Shown: piece after piece, positions 54,801 to 64,000 of the stretch | How the letters are laid out: each line of letters begins with the position of its first letter | How positions within the stretch are numbered: the first letter of the stretch is position 1 | Position numbers and translations under genes: made by a program | The notes under the pieces: generated by a model | What the model was told of the DNA's origin: nothing | Seen by the model: only the letters and a program-made list of their open reading frames with translations | Database searches by the model: none | Assembly (NCBI GenBank): GCA_026874595.1 | Contig: CM049310.1 | Location: forward strand, 24,601,058-24,665,057 | Origin: Sipunculus nudus | Taxonomy: Eukaryota > Annelida > Sipuncula > Golfingiida > Sipunculidae | DNA length: 64,000 bases | Direction: 5' to 3'

Positions 54801-57800
54801 GAAAATGCATCCACAATCTTTTTAAAGATGTGTCCTGTGACCTTGACCTTTGACCTCATGACCCCAAAATCAATTTGGGTCTTGCTTTTCCATTGGGACA
54901 TATACAAGTCAAGTTTGAAATCCATACATCAATAAAGCAGGAATAATCATACAGGAACTAATTTTGGACAGATGGCTCCTGTGACCTTCACCTTTGACCT
55001 TGTGACCTCAAAACTGATAGGGGTCTTCCTCTATTGGCAGATGACTTATATGTGCAAGATGAAAGGTCTGAGACGAAATGTTTGGCTGAAAATGCATCCA
55101 CAATCTTTTTAAAGATGTGTCCTGTGACCTTGACCTTTGACCTCATGACCCCAAAATCAATTTGGGTCTTGCTTTTCCATTGGGACATATACAAGTCAAG
55201 TTTGAAATCCATACATCAATAAAGCAGGAATAATCATACAGGAACTAATTTTGGACAGATGGCTCCTGTGACCTTCACCTTTGACCTTGTGACCTCAAAA
55301 CTGATAGGGGTCTTCCTCTATTGGCAGATGACTTATATGTGCAAGATGAAAGGTCTGAGACGAAATGTTTGGCTGAAAATGCATCCACAATCTTTTTAAA
55401 GATGTGTCCTGTGACCTTGACCTTTGACCTCATGACCCCAAAATCAATTGGAGTCTTGCTTTTTCAATAGGACATATATAAGTCAAGTTTGAAATCCATA
55501 CATCAATAAAAGCAGGAATTACCATCAAGAAACTAATTTTTGGACAGATAGCTCCTGTGGCCTTGACCTTTGGACCCCAAAATTTATATGGATCATCCAC
55601 TATTGGCAAGTGAGCTATATATTCAAGATGGAAGACCTAGGATGAAAGTTTGGCTTAAAATGCATCCACAGTATCTTTTAAAATGCCAGTCCAGTGACCT
55701 TGACCTTTGACCTCATGACCCTAGAACCTATAGGGTTCTTACTTTAGTGGTGGGCCACAAATAAGTCATGTTTGAAACCCATATGGCTATCAACACTGGA
55801 GATATCATAAGAGGTGTGTGATTTTCACCATATATGGCAATATTCAAGGTCAAGGCCACTATCATAGGAAAGGTCATGACCCCAATTTAAATAAACATCA
55901 TCCCATAACCCATACCTATGTATATGCATAATATAAAAGAAATCTGTCCATTAGTTTTTGACTTATAATGCTCACAGTACTGTAAGGTGGCAATTTTGGG
56001 GGTATTAAACGGCACGAAAAAACAAGTAAAGAATAATAGGTGGCACCACCAGTTTCTGGAATATGACAACCCTATCCATGATCTTCCATCAACTTGATTT
56101 TGGGATAAATCCATGCAAGATTTCTTGAGATATAAAAGAATTTGTGTGATTTTCCCCAAAATTGGACCTATTCAAGGTAAAGGACACTCTCCTAGTAAAG
56201 GTCATGACCTCATTTTAAATAGGCGTTGTCCTCTTACCCATATCTATACATATACCAAGTTTGGTAAAGTTCCGTGAAATATTTTTTGGGTTATCGCGCC
56301 AACAAGATTTATATGCGGCGGCGGCGGCGGGACCGGTATGAAAACATAGTATCCCCCAACTCTGTCTGGGGATACAATAAAAATACAGATCTCATGCCTG
56401 AATGTATCAAATGGTCACACTATCATTCTCTCTAGAGCATTTTATGTAATTACAAATTATTTCATCAGATTGCAGTTCACTGACCGATGTGACCTACCAG
56501 CTGATGTGAGTTATCCCTTTCTCCCTGGCTTGTTTTAAGTTTACATGTCTTTTGATGGCATGTTTAAGGTCCAGGACTGTTGCATCATGAACAACAACAA
56601 CAGCTGCAAAATAACAGTGAAACTGAATTAAAAAAATACAAGTAAGTTCTGTATAACGTAACTGTGTTTAATTCAAATGATGACAAATCATAACCACATT
56701 GTGACCAAGTAGTGATCAATACAGTGATAAGCTATTATATGTCATATAATAATCTGACCATGTTTTTTTTCTTTTTGTAACGTTTTTTTCTTTTATTCTA
56801 CAAATCTAAAAGCCCTGTTGAGGGAACACCATACAAAGATACACATAACACAATATATATATTGAATGTCCTATTTATGTGATGAGATACAAGTTAAAAA
56901 GTAATAACATTGAAAGACATTACATGGGTAGCATAGGATTAAAACAAGGGACCTATCGGTCATGGCGCTCAGCTGTTATATATGATAAAAAAATATGAAT
57001 TTAAAATGAGGCACATGCTGGTTTTGTGTGGTAATAAATATAAGCTGTATTATGAGTTGTAGCTGTTTAGCTTATGTATGATTTTGATAGTACCTTTGGA
57101 GACAGGGAAGAGGATTGATTTCATTTATTTTATTAACAAATGGAGAACTTTTGTCACACAGATTTTGACTTGGCAATATAACTTATAAGCAGAACATATA
57201 ATATAAGAGTTTAACTATTTATTAAAAAAAATTACAAATATTGTCCCAAATATAATTTTTATTAAAAATAATAAGAGAATCATATGATTTTTTAAAATGA
57301 AATATAACTGAAATGATTATTAAAATAATATTAAAGAATATATTCATGAATGCATTCATGAATACATTTTGAAAGTATTTTCACTGGTATTCATATACTT
57401 TCATTTTTTACCTGAATTCCCATTCTTTATGCAAAAAATTTTATAATGGAGTACATATTCATATTCGTATTTAAACACAATTGCAAAGTATTCGCACCAT
57501 GTCTGGTATTTATTCAGTTTTCACCAAACAATGATGTTGAGAATCCAGAATATACCAAATTCACACATTAAAATAATGATCATAAGTATCTGGTTTTATG
57601 GCTTTTATTTATATTAAAAAAAAATAAATGTAATATATTCATTTTGGACTAATTTCACATCAATGTACATACTAGACACAGTAGAAATCTAGATTAATAT
57701 TATCAACTGCATCTTTGTCTATCATTAATTTCCTTCATATGATCCCTAATGAGTAGTAATGAATAATATGATTTACTTTTTTATCATTAAAATTGAACTG

Positions 57801-60800
57801 AAAAATACCATAGGTGACTGCATGGTGTTATTTGGAATATGTGACATTCTATCCATCAATACAAGATTCTTATATCATCAGTAACTGCAAGTTAATTTCC
57901 TGTTATTATACACTAACAAATTCCTTTTCTATTTTTCTTTAATTTGTTATTAAAAACCAATAAAAATTTATTAATTTATTTTTTTTTGTTATGTTGTTGG
58001 TCAAAACTACTAGATGAGTTGGGTCGGACACCTGGATCAACTGTGGCTGTCCATAAGCTGCCTGGCTGCCCCAGTGTATGTTTCGCCTCAAGCATGCATA
58101 ATTTGCTGAAAGTTCAACAAGGTCAACATACAGGTGACTCAAGAGGGGCTGGAGAGAGCCAAGGTCTGTTATGGTATCATAAAAACATTACTAAAAACTT
58201 CAATTTTTGGCAAATTTCTGTCAGCTTTCTACACTACAAAGCTGAAATCCTTATGTGTGCATGATATGAAAATTATATCAACAGTGCTCACAGGAAACAA
58301 ACGTGCCATGGTCAAAGTTTGGCAAAATTTAAAGTACTAATTTTATATTTATACTGATAACTTATCAAATTTGAAAAATTCAGAACTAATTTTGGGTATT
58401 TAATTGAATCTTGATTAAATAATGTTACATCCCTGACAAAAAATCTCTAGCTTAAGCAATCCCCTTGTTAAGGGAGTAAATATATTTCTTGATTTTTTAC
58501 AAAGTGCATTATGTTTGGGCCCATAACTTAAAACAATTACGCAATACTGATATCATTTTTGGCATGTGCATAGAGAATGTATAGAAAAATATGTATATTA
58601 TATATGATTACAGTCAGATCAGTGGTTTTGATATTAGGCAGTCCTGAAGTGTAAAAGATGTAAACAATATAATACATGGTGCTTGAAAACTTGAATAAAA
58701 TCTACAGTTTTTGATCAACTGGTTTCAAATTTTTGGTGTTAACCGACAAAATGCTAACAAAAACATGCTGTGAAAATTAAATCCACAGTACTTTAAGAAA
58801 AAAAAGTTGGGCAAAATTTAAGGTACCAATTTTTTATTTTTGTTAATATTTTAAAAAATTTAAAAGATTTTGATCTAATTTTGGGTATACTATTTAATTT
58901 TGATTAATTAAAGTTATATTACTGGAAAAAAAGTCCATAGCTTTAACATATTTTGTTTTAAGTGAACAAATATCTTTCCTGATTTTTTACAAAATGCATT
59001 ATGTTTGGGCCCATAACTTTTTAAAATTATATAATACAGACATAATTTCCGGCATGTACATAGGAAATATATATAAATATTTATGGTAAATATGAGGAAA
59101 AACCGATGAGTGGTTTTGATATGAGGCCGTCCTGAAGTGTGAAAATAGGTTTTTAATAAAAAATTGAGGTTTTTCCTTAATTTCTCAAAGGAACGAAGTC
59201 GCAAAGACCCAGTTTTCGGCTTGGTAGGAGATCTTGGGGACATCTAACATTATGCCGAATTTTGGATTCCTAGGTCTTACGGTTTCAAAACGTGCCACAT
59301 CTACGGACGGACAGACAGACAGACGGACGGCCCGACAGACGGACGGACGACGGACAATGGACCACGACTATAGCTCAGATGACTTATAGTCAGCTGAGCT
59401 AAAAATATGCTTCTTTAAGAATCATTTGATCTACAAAAATTTTTATTTTTAAAATATGTTCATCTAAATCAAGAGGAACTTACATAACACAACATTATCA
59501 GCACGCCTCACATTCACAGTAATGGCCTGGCCATATTCCAAGGCAATCTGGGAGTTCACTTCTTCCAGTGTTATTTCAGGGGGCAGGTCACTCAGCAGTG
59601 GGTCATTCTGTTAAAGAAACAGAGATCATGCCTTTTATTCTTTCTTTAGTTAGGTACATGTGTAGGTGTGAAATGGTCAGGTACAGGTCCATATGCAGGC
59701 AAAGGACTCCAATAGAGTACAAAGTTACAGGTACTTTTAAAAGTTATTTAACCAAAAACTTATCTACTGTAATTATTACTACAAATTAAAGACATTTAAA
59801 CTGATAATTATTGCATATTTGTCATCTGTGTGCAGGTCAGTATGTAATTTCCCTGTATCACACATGTACCTTGAGTGTATTATACCATGCACATATACTC
59901 ATTTCATCCAGGTACAGGTAGTTATTTTTTAATTAGGTACCTAGGAATAGATACAGTGACAAGTGCCTGCCCACAACCCTGGATATGAAAAACTACATGT
60001 CAGTCTCAAATTTATGATAAATTTCCATAACACTTAAAAATTTGTATTTAGGTGGCATCACAAGCCTCCAATGATGGATAAAACATTCTTGAATATGCAT
60101 AATAAAATTGAAGGAAATCCATTACATTATTATTGAGAAACTGGGAAATAAGTGTGAAATATTAATCAAAATGGAATGATTGTAGTGAAATTTCACAACT
60201 ATTTGTAATATTTTTCAACTGAGAATTGGATTTGCCAAACTTGTTAAAACTTTGCATGCTACTGGGATATGTAATAAATGTGGCACATTTGTCCCATCTG
60301 TATCATACACTGCAAATTGTTAGTTAACCAGCCTGGATGATTGACTTTCATGATGCTGTGCCAATTAAAATGGTATTCAACCAGTAGCCCCCTGAATATT
60401 GATAAGTCATTGTGACATAACTGGGTTTCTGAGAAACATTTACTGAGACCTCTTGCTGAAAATTAAGTTTACTGGGGTTTACCAATAAGAATTTCTGAAA
60501 GACAATAGACACAGATCTATTGTGATAGCTTAGTCTAACTGGAGGTCAGCCAAGCTAAAAAGGTGACCTCAATTCTCATGTGAAATGCAATGACTGGTAC
60601 CCTGCCAACCCCTGCTGTGATCACCTAATTACTTTTGCTGAAGGGGCACAAAGTATGAATCTATTTGGCCTCAAACTGATCCAAGCAAGTCTAACAATTG
60701 CAATTGCAATTTAATTATATATGGTAATAGATCCTGTGAAGGGTACCTGTAGCCACCCCAGGCCCTGTTGAGCATGTGAGCTGTCAGAAAAACATGTTTT

Positions 60801-61506
60801 ATATTGTCAATATCTCTTACAATTTATTCATAATTAACATCAGACTTTAACTTATCAATTATTCCCCCCCCCCAGTATCATATTTTAAAGATGCATGATG
60901 CAAGTTATCAGCAAAGATACACATTTTCAGATATTTGGATTTTTCAGTTCATTCTCCAAGTTTGAAGAAATTTATAATTAACAATATCTACTCTGTACTC
61001 ATTCAGTGGCGGATCCAGAAATTCGAGAACACGGGGGCACTAATATTGAATTTGTGGTTGATGGGTATTATGCCAACGAAGTTTTTAAATTTTTAGTTTG
61101 TAAATTTAGTATATATATATATATATATAAGTAATAAAAAATGTTTGAAATATTTAAATATGAAAATCATCTTATGGAAAATACTGTTAAAAATTTAGAT
61201 CCACACATATTCAAGCTGATTATATATTTATATGGGGGAGGGGGAGGTATGGGATGTCCCCCTCCCATGTATGGAAAATTTTTAAAACATGCAATGTAAA
61301 GAGGCCATTTTAAGGCACGATAGAAAATCAGCGATTGGACTGTGGCGGCCATATTGGAATTCAGACAAGTCTGTAATTTGATAGGTCTGGAGCCCTCACA
61401 GGTACCAATCATCCCTGTGAATTCGGGAAAGCTGCAGTATGTTATTGTTGCGTTAACGTGCGCAAAAGAAAGTGTCACTGATGGGAAGACAGACTGACAC
61501 AGTGAT

Positions 61507-61560
<54 letters not shown>

Positions 61561-61946
61561 ATATATATATATATATATATATATGTGGCACCGCTTTTCA
61601 AGGGGGTTCCCTAATAATTACAATAGATCCAATCTTTCTCTACCTTTCTGTAACAACAACCACAGCAAATGAAGAGAAAAAAAATCTCATCAAAAAGACA
61701 TAAAATGCACACTTTAAGAAATTAAATTTCATAACCCCCCCCCCCCCCCCCCCCCCCCACGTTCTAAAAAAATTCTGGATGCGGCCACTGATAAATGATA
61801 TCATTGGTTATAGCTTAAACCTGGATCAGACTGGCGAGTTTAGTCTCAACCAGTGCCATGGCCTCCATGTGAGTTAAAGGTTCGTCTGCCGATTCATCGT
61901 CAGAATCCACAGAATCTGTCGACTTCACATCTTCCTCCGCTGACAT
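51778..61946 (-). CDS. SNRNP25: SNRNP25: U11/U12 small nuclear ribonucleoprotein 25 kDa protein, five coding exons, 162 aa
   Basis: Coding exons in transcript order are 61946-61821, 59607-59484, 56603-56498, 52329-52255 and 51835-51778. The phases (0, 1, 2, 2) join into 162 residues. The protein belongs to the minor spliceosome, where it is part of the U11 snRNP in the U11/U12 complex that recognises U12-type introns in the nucleus. Family marks are DPLLSDLP, ITLEEVNSQIALEYGQAIT, VLDLKHAIKRHV, HISWRYVWRTYYL and the C-terminal EVTFIKRLRQR, together a ubiquitin-like fold. Exon 1 adds an acidic Ser/Asp-rich N-terminus of about 25-30 residues that looks longer than in vertebrates. All four introns are ordinary GT-AG (U2-type). 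Confidence 0.95.
52255..52329 (-). CDS. SNRNP25: SNRNP25 coding exon 4
   Basis: Acceptor TACATTGTAG, donor AAAGA/GTGAGT. It encodes RYVWRTYYLFFEGQKLSDDN, the most conserved core after the Trp made at the junction. Confidence 0.93.
52606..56380 (+). mobile_element. E5: 3.77 kb HINE-like element filling SNRNP25 intron 3
   Basis: ACTAGA at 52608, hairpin TGGCACCGCAGGTGCCA (52621-52637) and arm GTATCCCCAGACA (52640-52652). At the right, a GCGGCGGCGGCGG run and a hairpin ending TGTCTGGGGATAC (56363-56375), the exact complement of the arm. The interior is a tandem array of about 289-bp monomers with inserted 155-bp short units. It takes up about 90% of the 4168-bp intron. Open frames of 62-116 codons on both strands are repeat shadows. 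Confidence 0.75.
52740..55740 (+). repeat. Tandem array, 289-bp monomers with a higher-order pattern
   Basis: The word CAGATGGCTCCTGTGACCTT, or a near copy, recurs at about 52935, 53215, 53505, 53794, 53949, 54237, 54527, 54681, 54970, 55255 and 55544. Most steps are 280-290 bp, with two short steps of about 155 bp placed 733 bp apart. Each monomer carries TGACCTTGACCTTTGACCT and TGACCTTCACCTTTGACCTT. Confidence 0.85.
56498..56603 (-). CDS. SNRNP25: SNRNP25 coding exon 3
   Basis: Acceptor TTATTTTGCAG, donor AGCTG/GTAGGT. It encodes VVVVHDATVLDLKHAIKRHV and KGITHIS, the middle of the ubiquitin-like fold. Confidence 0.93.
56604..59483 (-). other. SNRNP25 intron 2, AT-rich with repeated elements
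   Basis: The first part in plus orientation (56604-58220) is AT-rich without a clear repeat, except for GGGACCTATCGGTCATGGCG near 56949, a word also seen at 44480. The rest holds two tandem copies of the AGCTCAG-hairpin family. Confidence 0.6.
58230..59405 (+). mobile_element. AGCTCAG-hairpin family, tandem partial plus full copy
   Basis: A partial copy (58230-58650) is followed by a fuller one (about 58690-59405). The second ends in a mixed CGGA/CAGA run (59304-59353), GACAATGGACCACGACTA and the hairpin with arms AGCTCAGATGACT and AGTCAGCTGAGCT (59373-59401). It sits 80 bp from SNRNP25 exon 2. Confidence 0.6.
59484..59607 (-). CDS. SNRNP25: SNRNP25 coding exon 2
   Basis: Acceptor TTTCTTTAACAG, donor TTAT/GTAAGT. 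It encodes NDPLLSDLPPEITLEEVNSQ and IALEYGQAIT, the clearest family signature. Confidence 0.95.
61509..61584. repeat. (TA)n microsatellite in SNRNP25 intron 1
   Basis: Nearly pure alternating AT with one C break at 61560. Confidence 0.95.
61736..61759. repeat. Poly-C tract
   Basis: A run of about 23 C, which gives a G run on the SNRNP25 sense strand. Confidence 0.9.
61821..61946 (-). CDS. SNRNP25: SNRNP25 first coding exon
   Basis: ATG at 61946-61944, donor ATCCAG/GTTTAA, phase 0. It encodes an acidic stretch (STDSVDSDDESADEP) and then MEAMALVETKLASLIQ, which leads into the family core. Confidence 0.88.
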
Positions 61947-62363
61947 CTTGCCTGGCGTGCAGCTCCAACAGCCAGTTACTCAATATGTGAGGGAGAGACC
62001 AGACTATGGTATGGACTAAAACCCGGATGCCACATGTCACATGTCACATGCAAATCGGATGCCTCGCCGGATGCCGCTCGGGTGGTCGGATGCCACAGGC
62101 TGTCTGTAACAAGTTTCACCATATTTTTATAATCATTCATCATATACCAATAAAACTTCACATGTCCATTGCTCGTATATATTTCTGTAAGCATACTGAG
62201 GTACACGAGTTAATACGATGCGAAAAATGCATCATGTAAAATATTTGAGGGGTATATTGTATATAATTAATGTTTTTTTATGTTGACTATATTCATGTAT
62301 ACGTGTTTGTATGCATATTCAATATATACATATTGTTATATCTATATAAAAGATATAAGTAAA

Positions 62364-62367
<4 letters not shown>

Positions 62368-62420
<53 letters not shown>
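62368..62420. repeat. (TA)n microsatellite inside element A
   Basis: Pure alternating TA. Confidence 0.95.
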
Positions 62421-62423
<3 letters not shown>

Positions 62424-62557
62424 TTTTACCTGTATATAATTTTGATAGATACTTGTGATATAAAATGAAAATATTTCATGTTTTATATCCTGTGATAAAG
62501 TTAAAATAAAAATATTTCACAACTTTCAAATGTTTACTTCGTTTTTTTTTTGTTTTT

Positions 62558-62577
62558 TCTCTCTCTCTCTCTCTCTC

Positions 62578-62634
<57 letters not shown>
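62558..62634. repeat. (CT)n followed by (TA)n inside element A
   Basis: About ten CT units run directly into about 26 TA units. Confidence 0.95.
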
Positions 62635-62636
<2 letters not shown>

Positions 62637-63279
62637 TTGATAAAATATTGCGTGTCCAAGATTTTAAGTAATGGTTTTAGAAAACTCAAAAATTCTGAAT
62701 TTCTTTAACTAAAATATTTAAGGAACACTTATCATTTTTTTATCATATTATAAATTTAAAGCCGTCGGGCATCCGATGTCTCAACCCTTAATATCGGCTT
62801 CCAATACTAGTATCCGCATTTTGGCATGTGACATGTGGCATCCGGGTTTTAGTCCACACACTTTGGCATGTGACATGTGACATGTGGCATCCGGGTTTTA
62901 GTCTGTACCCCAGACTATATGGTGGTAAAGACGAAACAGCCCGCCTGACCATCAGGTTCATGGTCTAAAACTATGATGTCGAACACCGAACAACGGAAGC
63001 CCAAATGCAAAGATAATTAAAACCCCCACTTGGGACACCGGATATCTAAACGCGTGAGATTAAAGTAAGCATAAACTTACTTTTGACTTACATGTAGGAT
63101 ATCCTTTTAAAAACTTGTCAAACAGTACATATAACATACGATTATTGATACAATGTATAAAATAAGCTTTATGGATTTTTAACGGTTTAACACATTTTCA
63201 TGCATGGTATATGCAGTCTTGGGTGATTCTGAATTGGATAATTGAATTGACAATGAATTGGAATCGGAGAGGGAATTGC

Positions 63280-63783
63280 TTAAAGGGGCCAAATCACCAA
63301 TAAAGCATGTTGAATTAACACGAAAAATACCTTCTTCCCTTTAAAATAAATCGGTACCTGCCAAAATAATGCCTTGAAACCGTTTGCTTACTCTTGGAAA
63401 CGAGTGTTAAAAACAGTGAATCGGGCGCGATCACAGGTGTCAACATAAACACAACGCGTGGGGCCGTGTGCATCGTAGAGCCACAACACGTGTCAATCAG
63501 GAGATGCCCCGACTGAATTGGCCAAAAAATGTAATACATGTTCCCGCTGGCTGAAACAAAGGGTGTTGCGGCTCAAAATCGGACCTTCTGTCACTCGGTC
63601 ATGTTATCGTAAACATACACACGTGGACTGTGTATACCAACACACAGAGCGATAACAAGGTCTTAAACAGCCGTATGCGAGGCATTCAGACTGTGTGCTG
63701 GGATATAGTTTTGCTGGGAAAATTTTTCTATAAAGGAAACTGAAAGAATAGGCTTAATACTGGGCCTGGTTATGTCCCTTTAA
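63280..63783. mobile_element. Possible TTAA-flanked MITE
   Basis: TTAA at 63280-63283 is followed by AGGGGCCAAATCACC. The right side reads GGTTATGTCCC, then TTTAA at 63779-63783, so both ends present TTAA with AGGG-type inverted starts. Similarity beyond AGGG is weak. It could be a Kolobok- or piggyBac-type non-autonomous element. Confidence 0.35.
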
Positions 63784-64000
63784 ATCAGAATTTGATTGAT
63801 ATAAATTACCATAACTTCAAGGACTTTGTGAATATCCGGCAACCCCGCAGCATAAAAACGCATAAAACGCAGTACGTGTAAGTACGTTTCTTAATTCACA
63901 GAAAATTGGTGTCTCAGGTGGCCCCACCTGCAGCTGTTTCTATCTATAAGTTTAGAAATTGGCACCCAGCCCTATCAGATGGAACAAACAGATAAAGCTC

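Larger units (their letters stand above)
59608..61820 (-). other. SNRNP25 intron 1, no further exon seen
   Basis: AT-rich, with a C run near 60865-60873, (TA)n at 61109-61128 and 61509-61584, and a long C run at 61736-61759. The words TCAGTGGCGGATCCAGAAATT (in part, near 61005) and GGATGCGGCCACTGA (61777-61791) face each other and may be ends of an old insertion between about 61000 and 61792. Confidence 0.5.
62008..62909. mobile_element. Element A: 902-bp TIR element with 9-bp target duplication (MULE- or Merlin-like)
   Basis: CCAGACTAT flanks both sides exactly (61999-62007 and 62910-62918). The left end begins GGTATGGACTAAAACCCGG and continues with ATGCCACATGTCACATG. The right end is its complement with two changes in the first ten bases, and the inverted match runs about 45 bp. 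The right terminal word is present twice in tandem. The interior holds two (TA)n tracts and a (CT)n tract and no transposase. The start word resembles element B (GGT....ACTAAAAC). It starts 62 bp upstream of the SNRNP25 ATG. Confidence 0.85.

Noticed and set aside
52956-55222. A ladder of 62-116 codon open frames on both strands with near-identical peptides
   Set aside because: They follow the 289-bp DNA repeat on both strands, lack splice or start context, and are shadows of the tandem array.

Overview
This is a nuclear window from an invertebrate animal, most likely a bivalve mollusc. It is AT-rich and sparse in genes. Its genes are split by introns with ordinary animal splice sites, and repeats fill most of the space. 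The coding content I can support is three cellular genes plus retrotransposon remnants. The bivalve assignment is an inference from the style of the repeats, not from a diagnostic gene.

Left end (1-1742): the 3' end of a Ty3/gypsy-type LTR retrotransposon, with the end of reverse transcriptase, a full RNase H and the 3' LTR. Pol stops right after RNase H with no integrase before the LTR. That is the layout of Gmr1-like elements, which carry integrase upstream. From 1743 to 11282 I find no certain gene.

11283-13928 (+): a four-exon gene for a 239-residue protein with six EF-hand units, of which the first, fifth and sixth keep good calcium ligands. It is followed by tandem repeats and transposon remnants (14.7-18.1 kb).

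20714-38091 (-): clathrin light chain, up to eight coding exons. The first intron has a GC-AG donor. Three or four consecutive exons are symmetric phase-0 cassettes, or nearly so, which suits isoform choice by exon skipping. A 2.26 kb element with terminal inverted repeats and 9-bp target duplications sits 330 bp upstream of the start codon.

51778-61946 (-): SNRNP25, the 25 kDa protein of the U11/U12 di-snRNP of the minor spliceosome, in five coding exons (162 residues). One element makes up about 90% of its third intron. A second element with 9-bp target duplications, 902 bp long and with a related terminus, begins 62 bp upstream of the start codon.

The repeats are the most informative part of the window. 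Several families share one plan: an ACTAGA start, a short hairpin, a subterminal inverted-repeat arm, internal tandem monomers, and a 3' hairpin that carries the matching arm. This resembles non-autonomous Helentron-type (HINE) elements. A 12-bp palindrome, GGTGGCGCCACC, recurs in many otherwise different monomers. One element carries about twenty AGGTCA-type nuclear-receptor half-site clusters.
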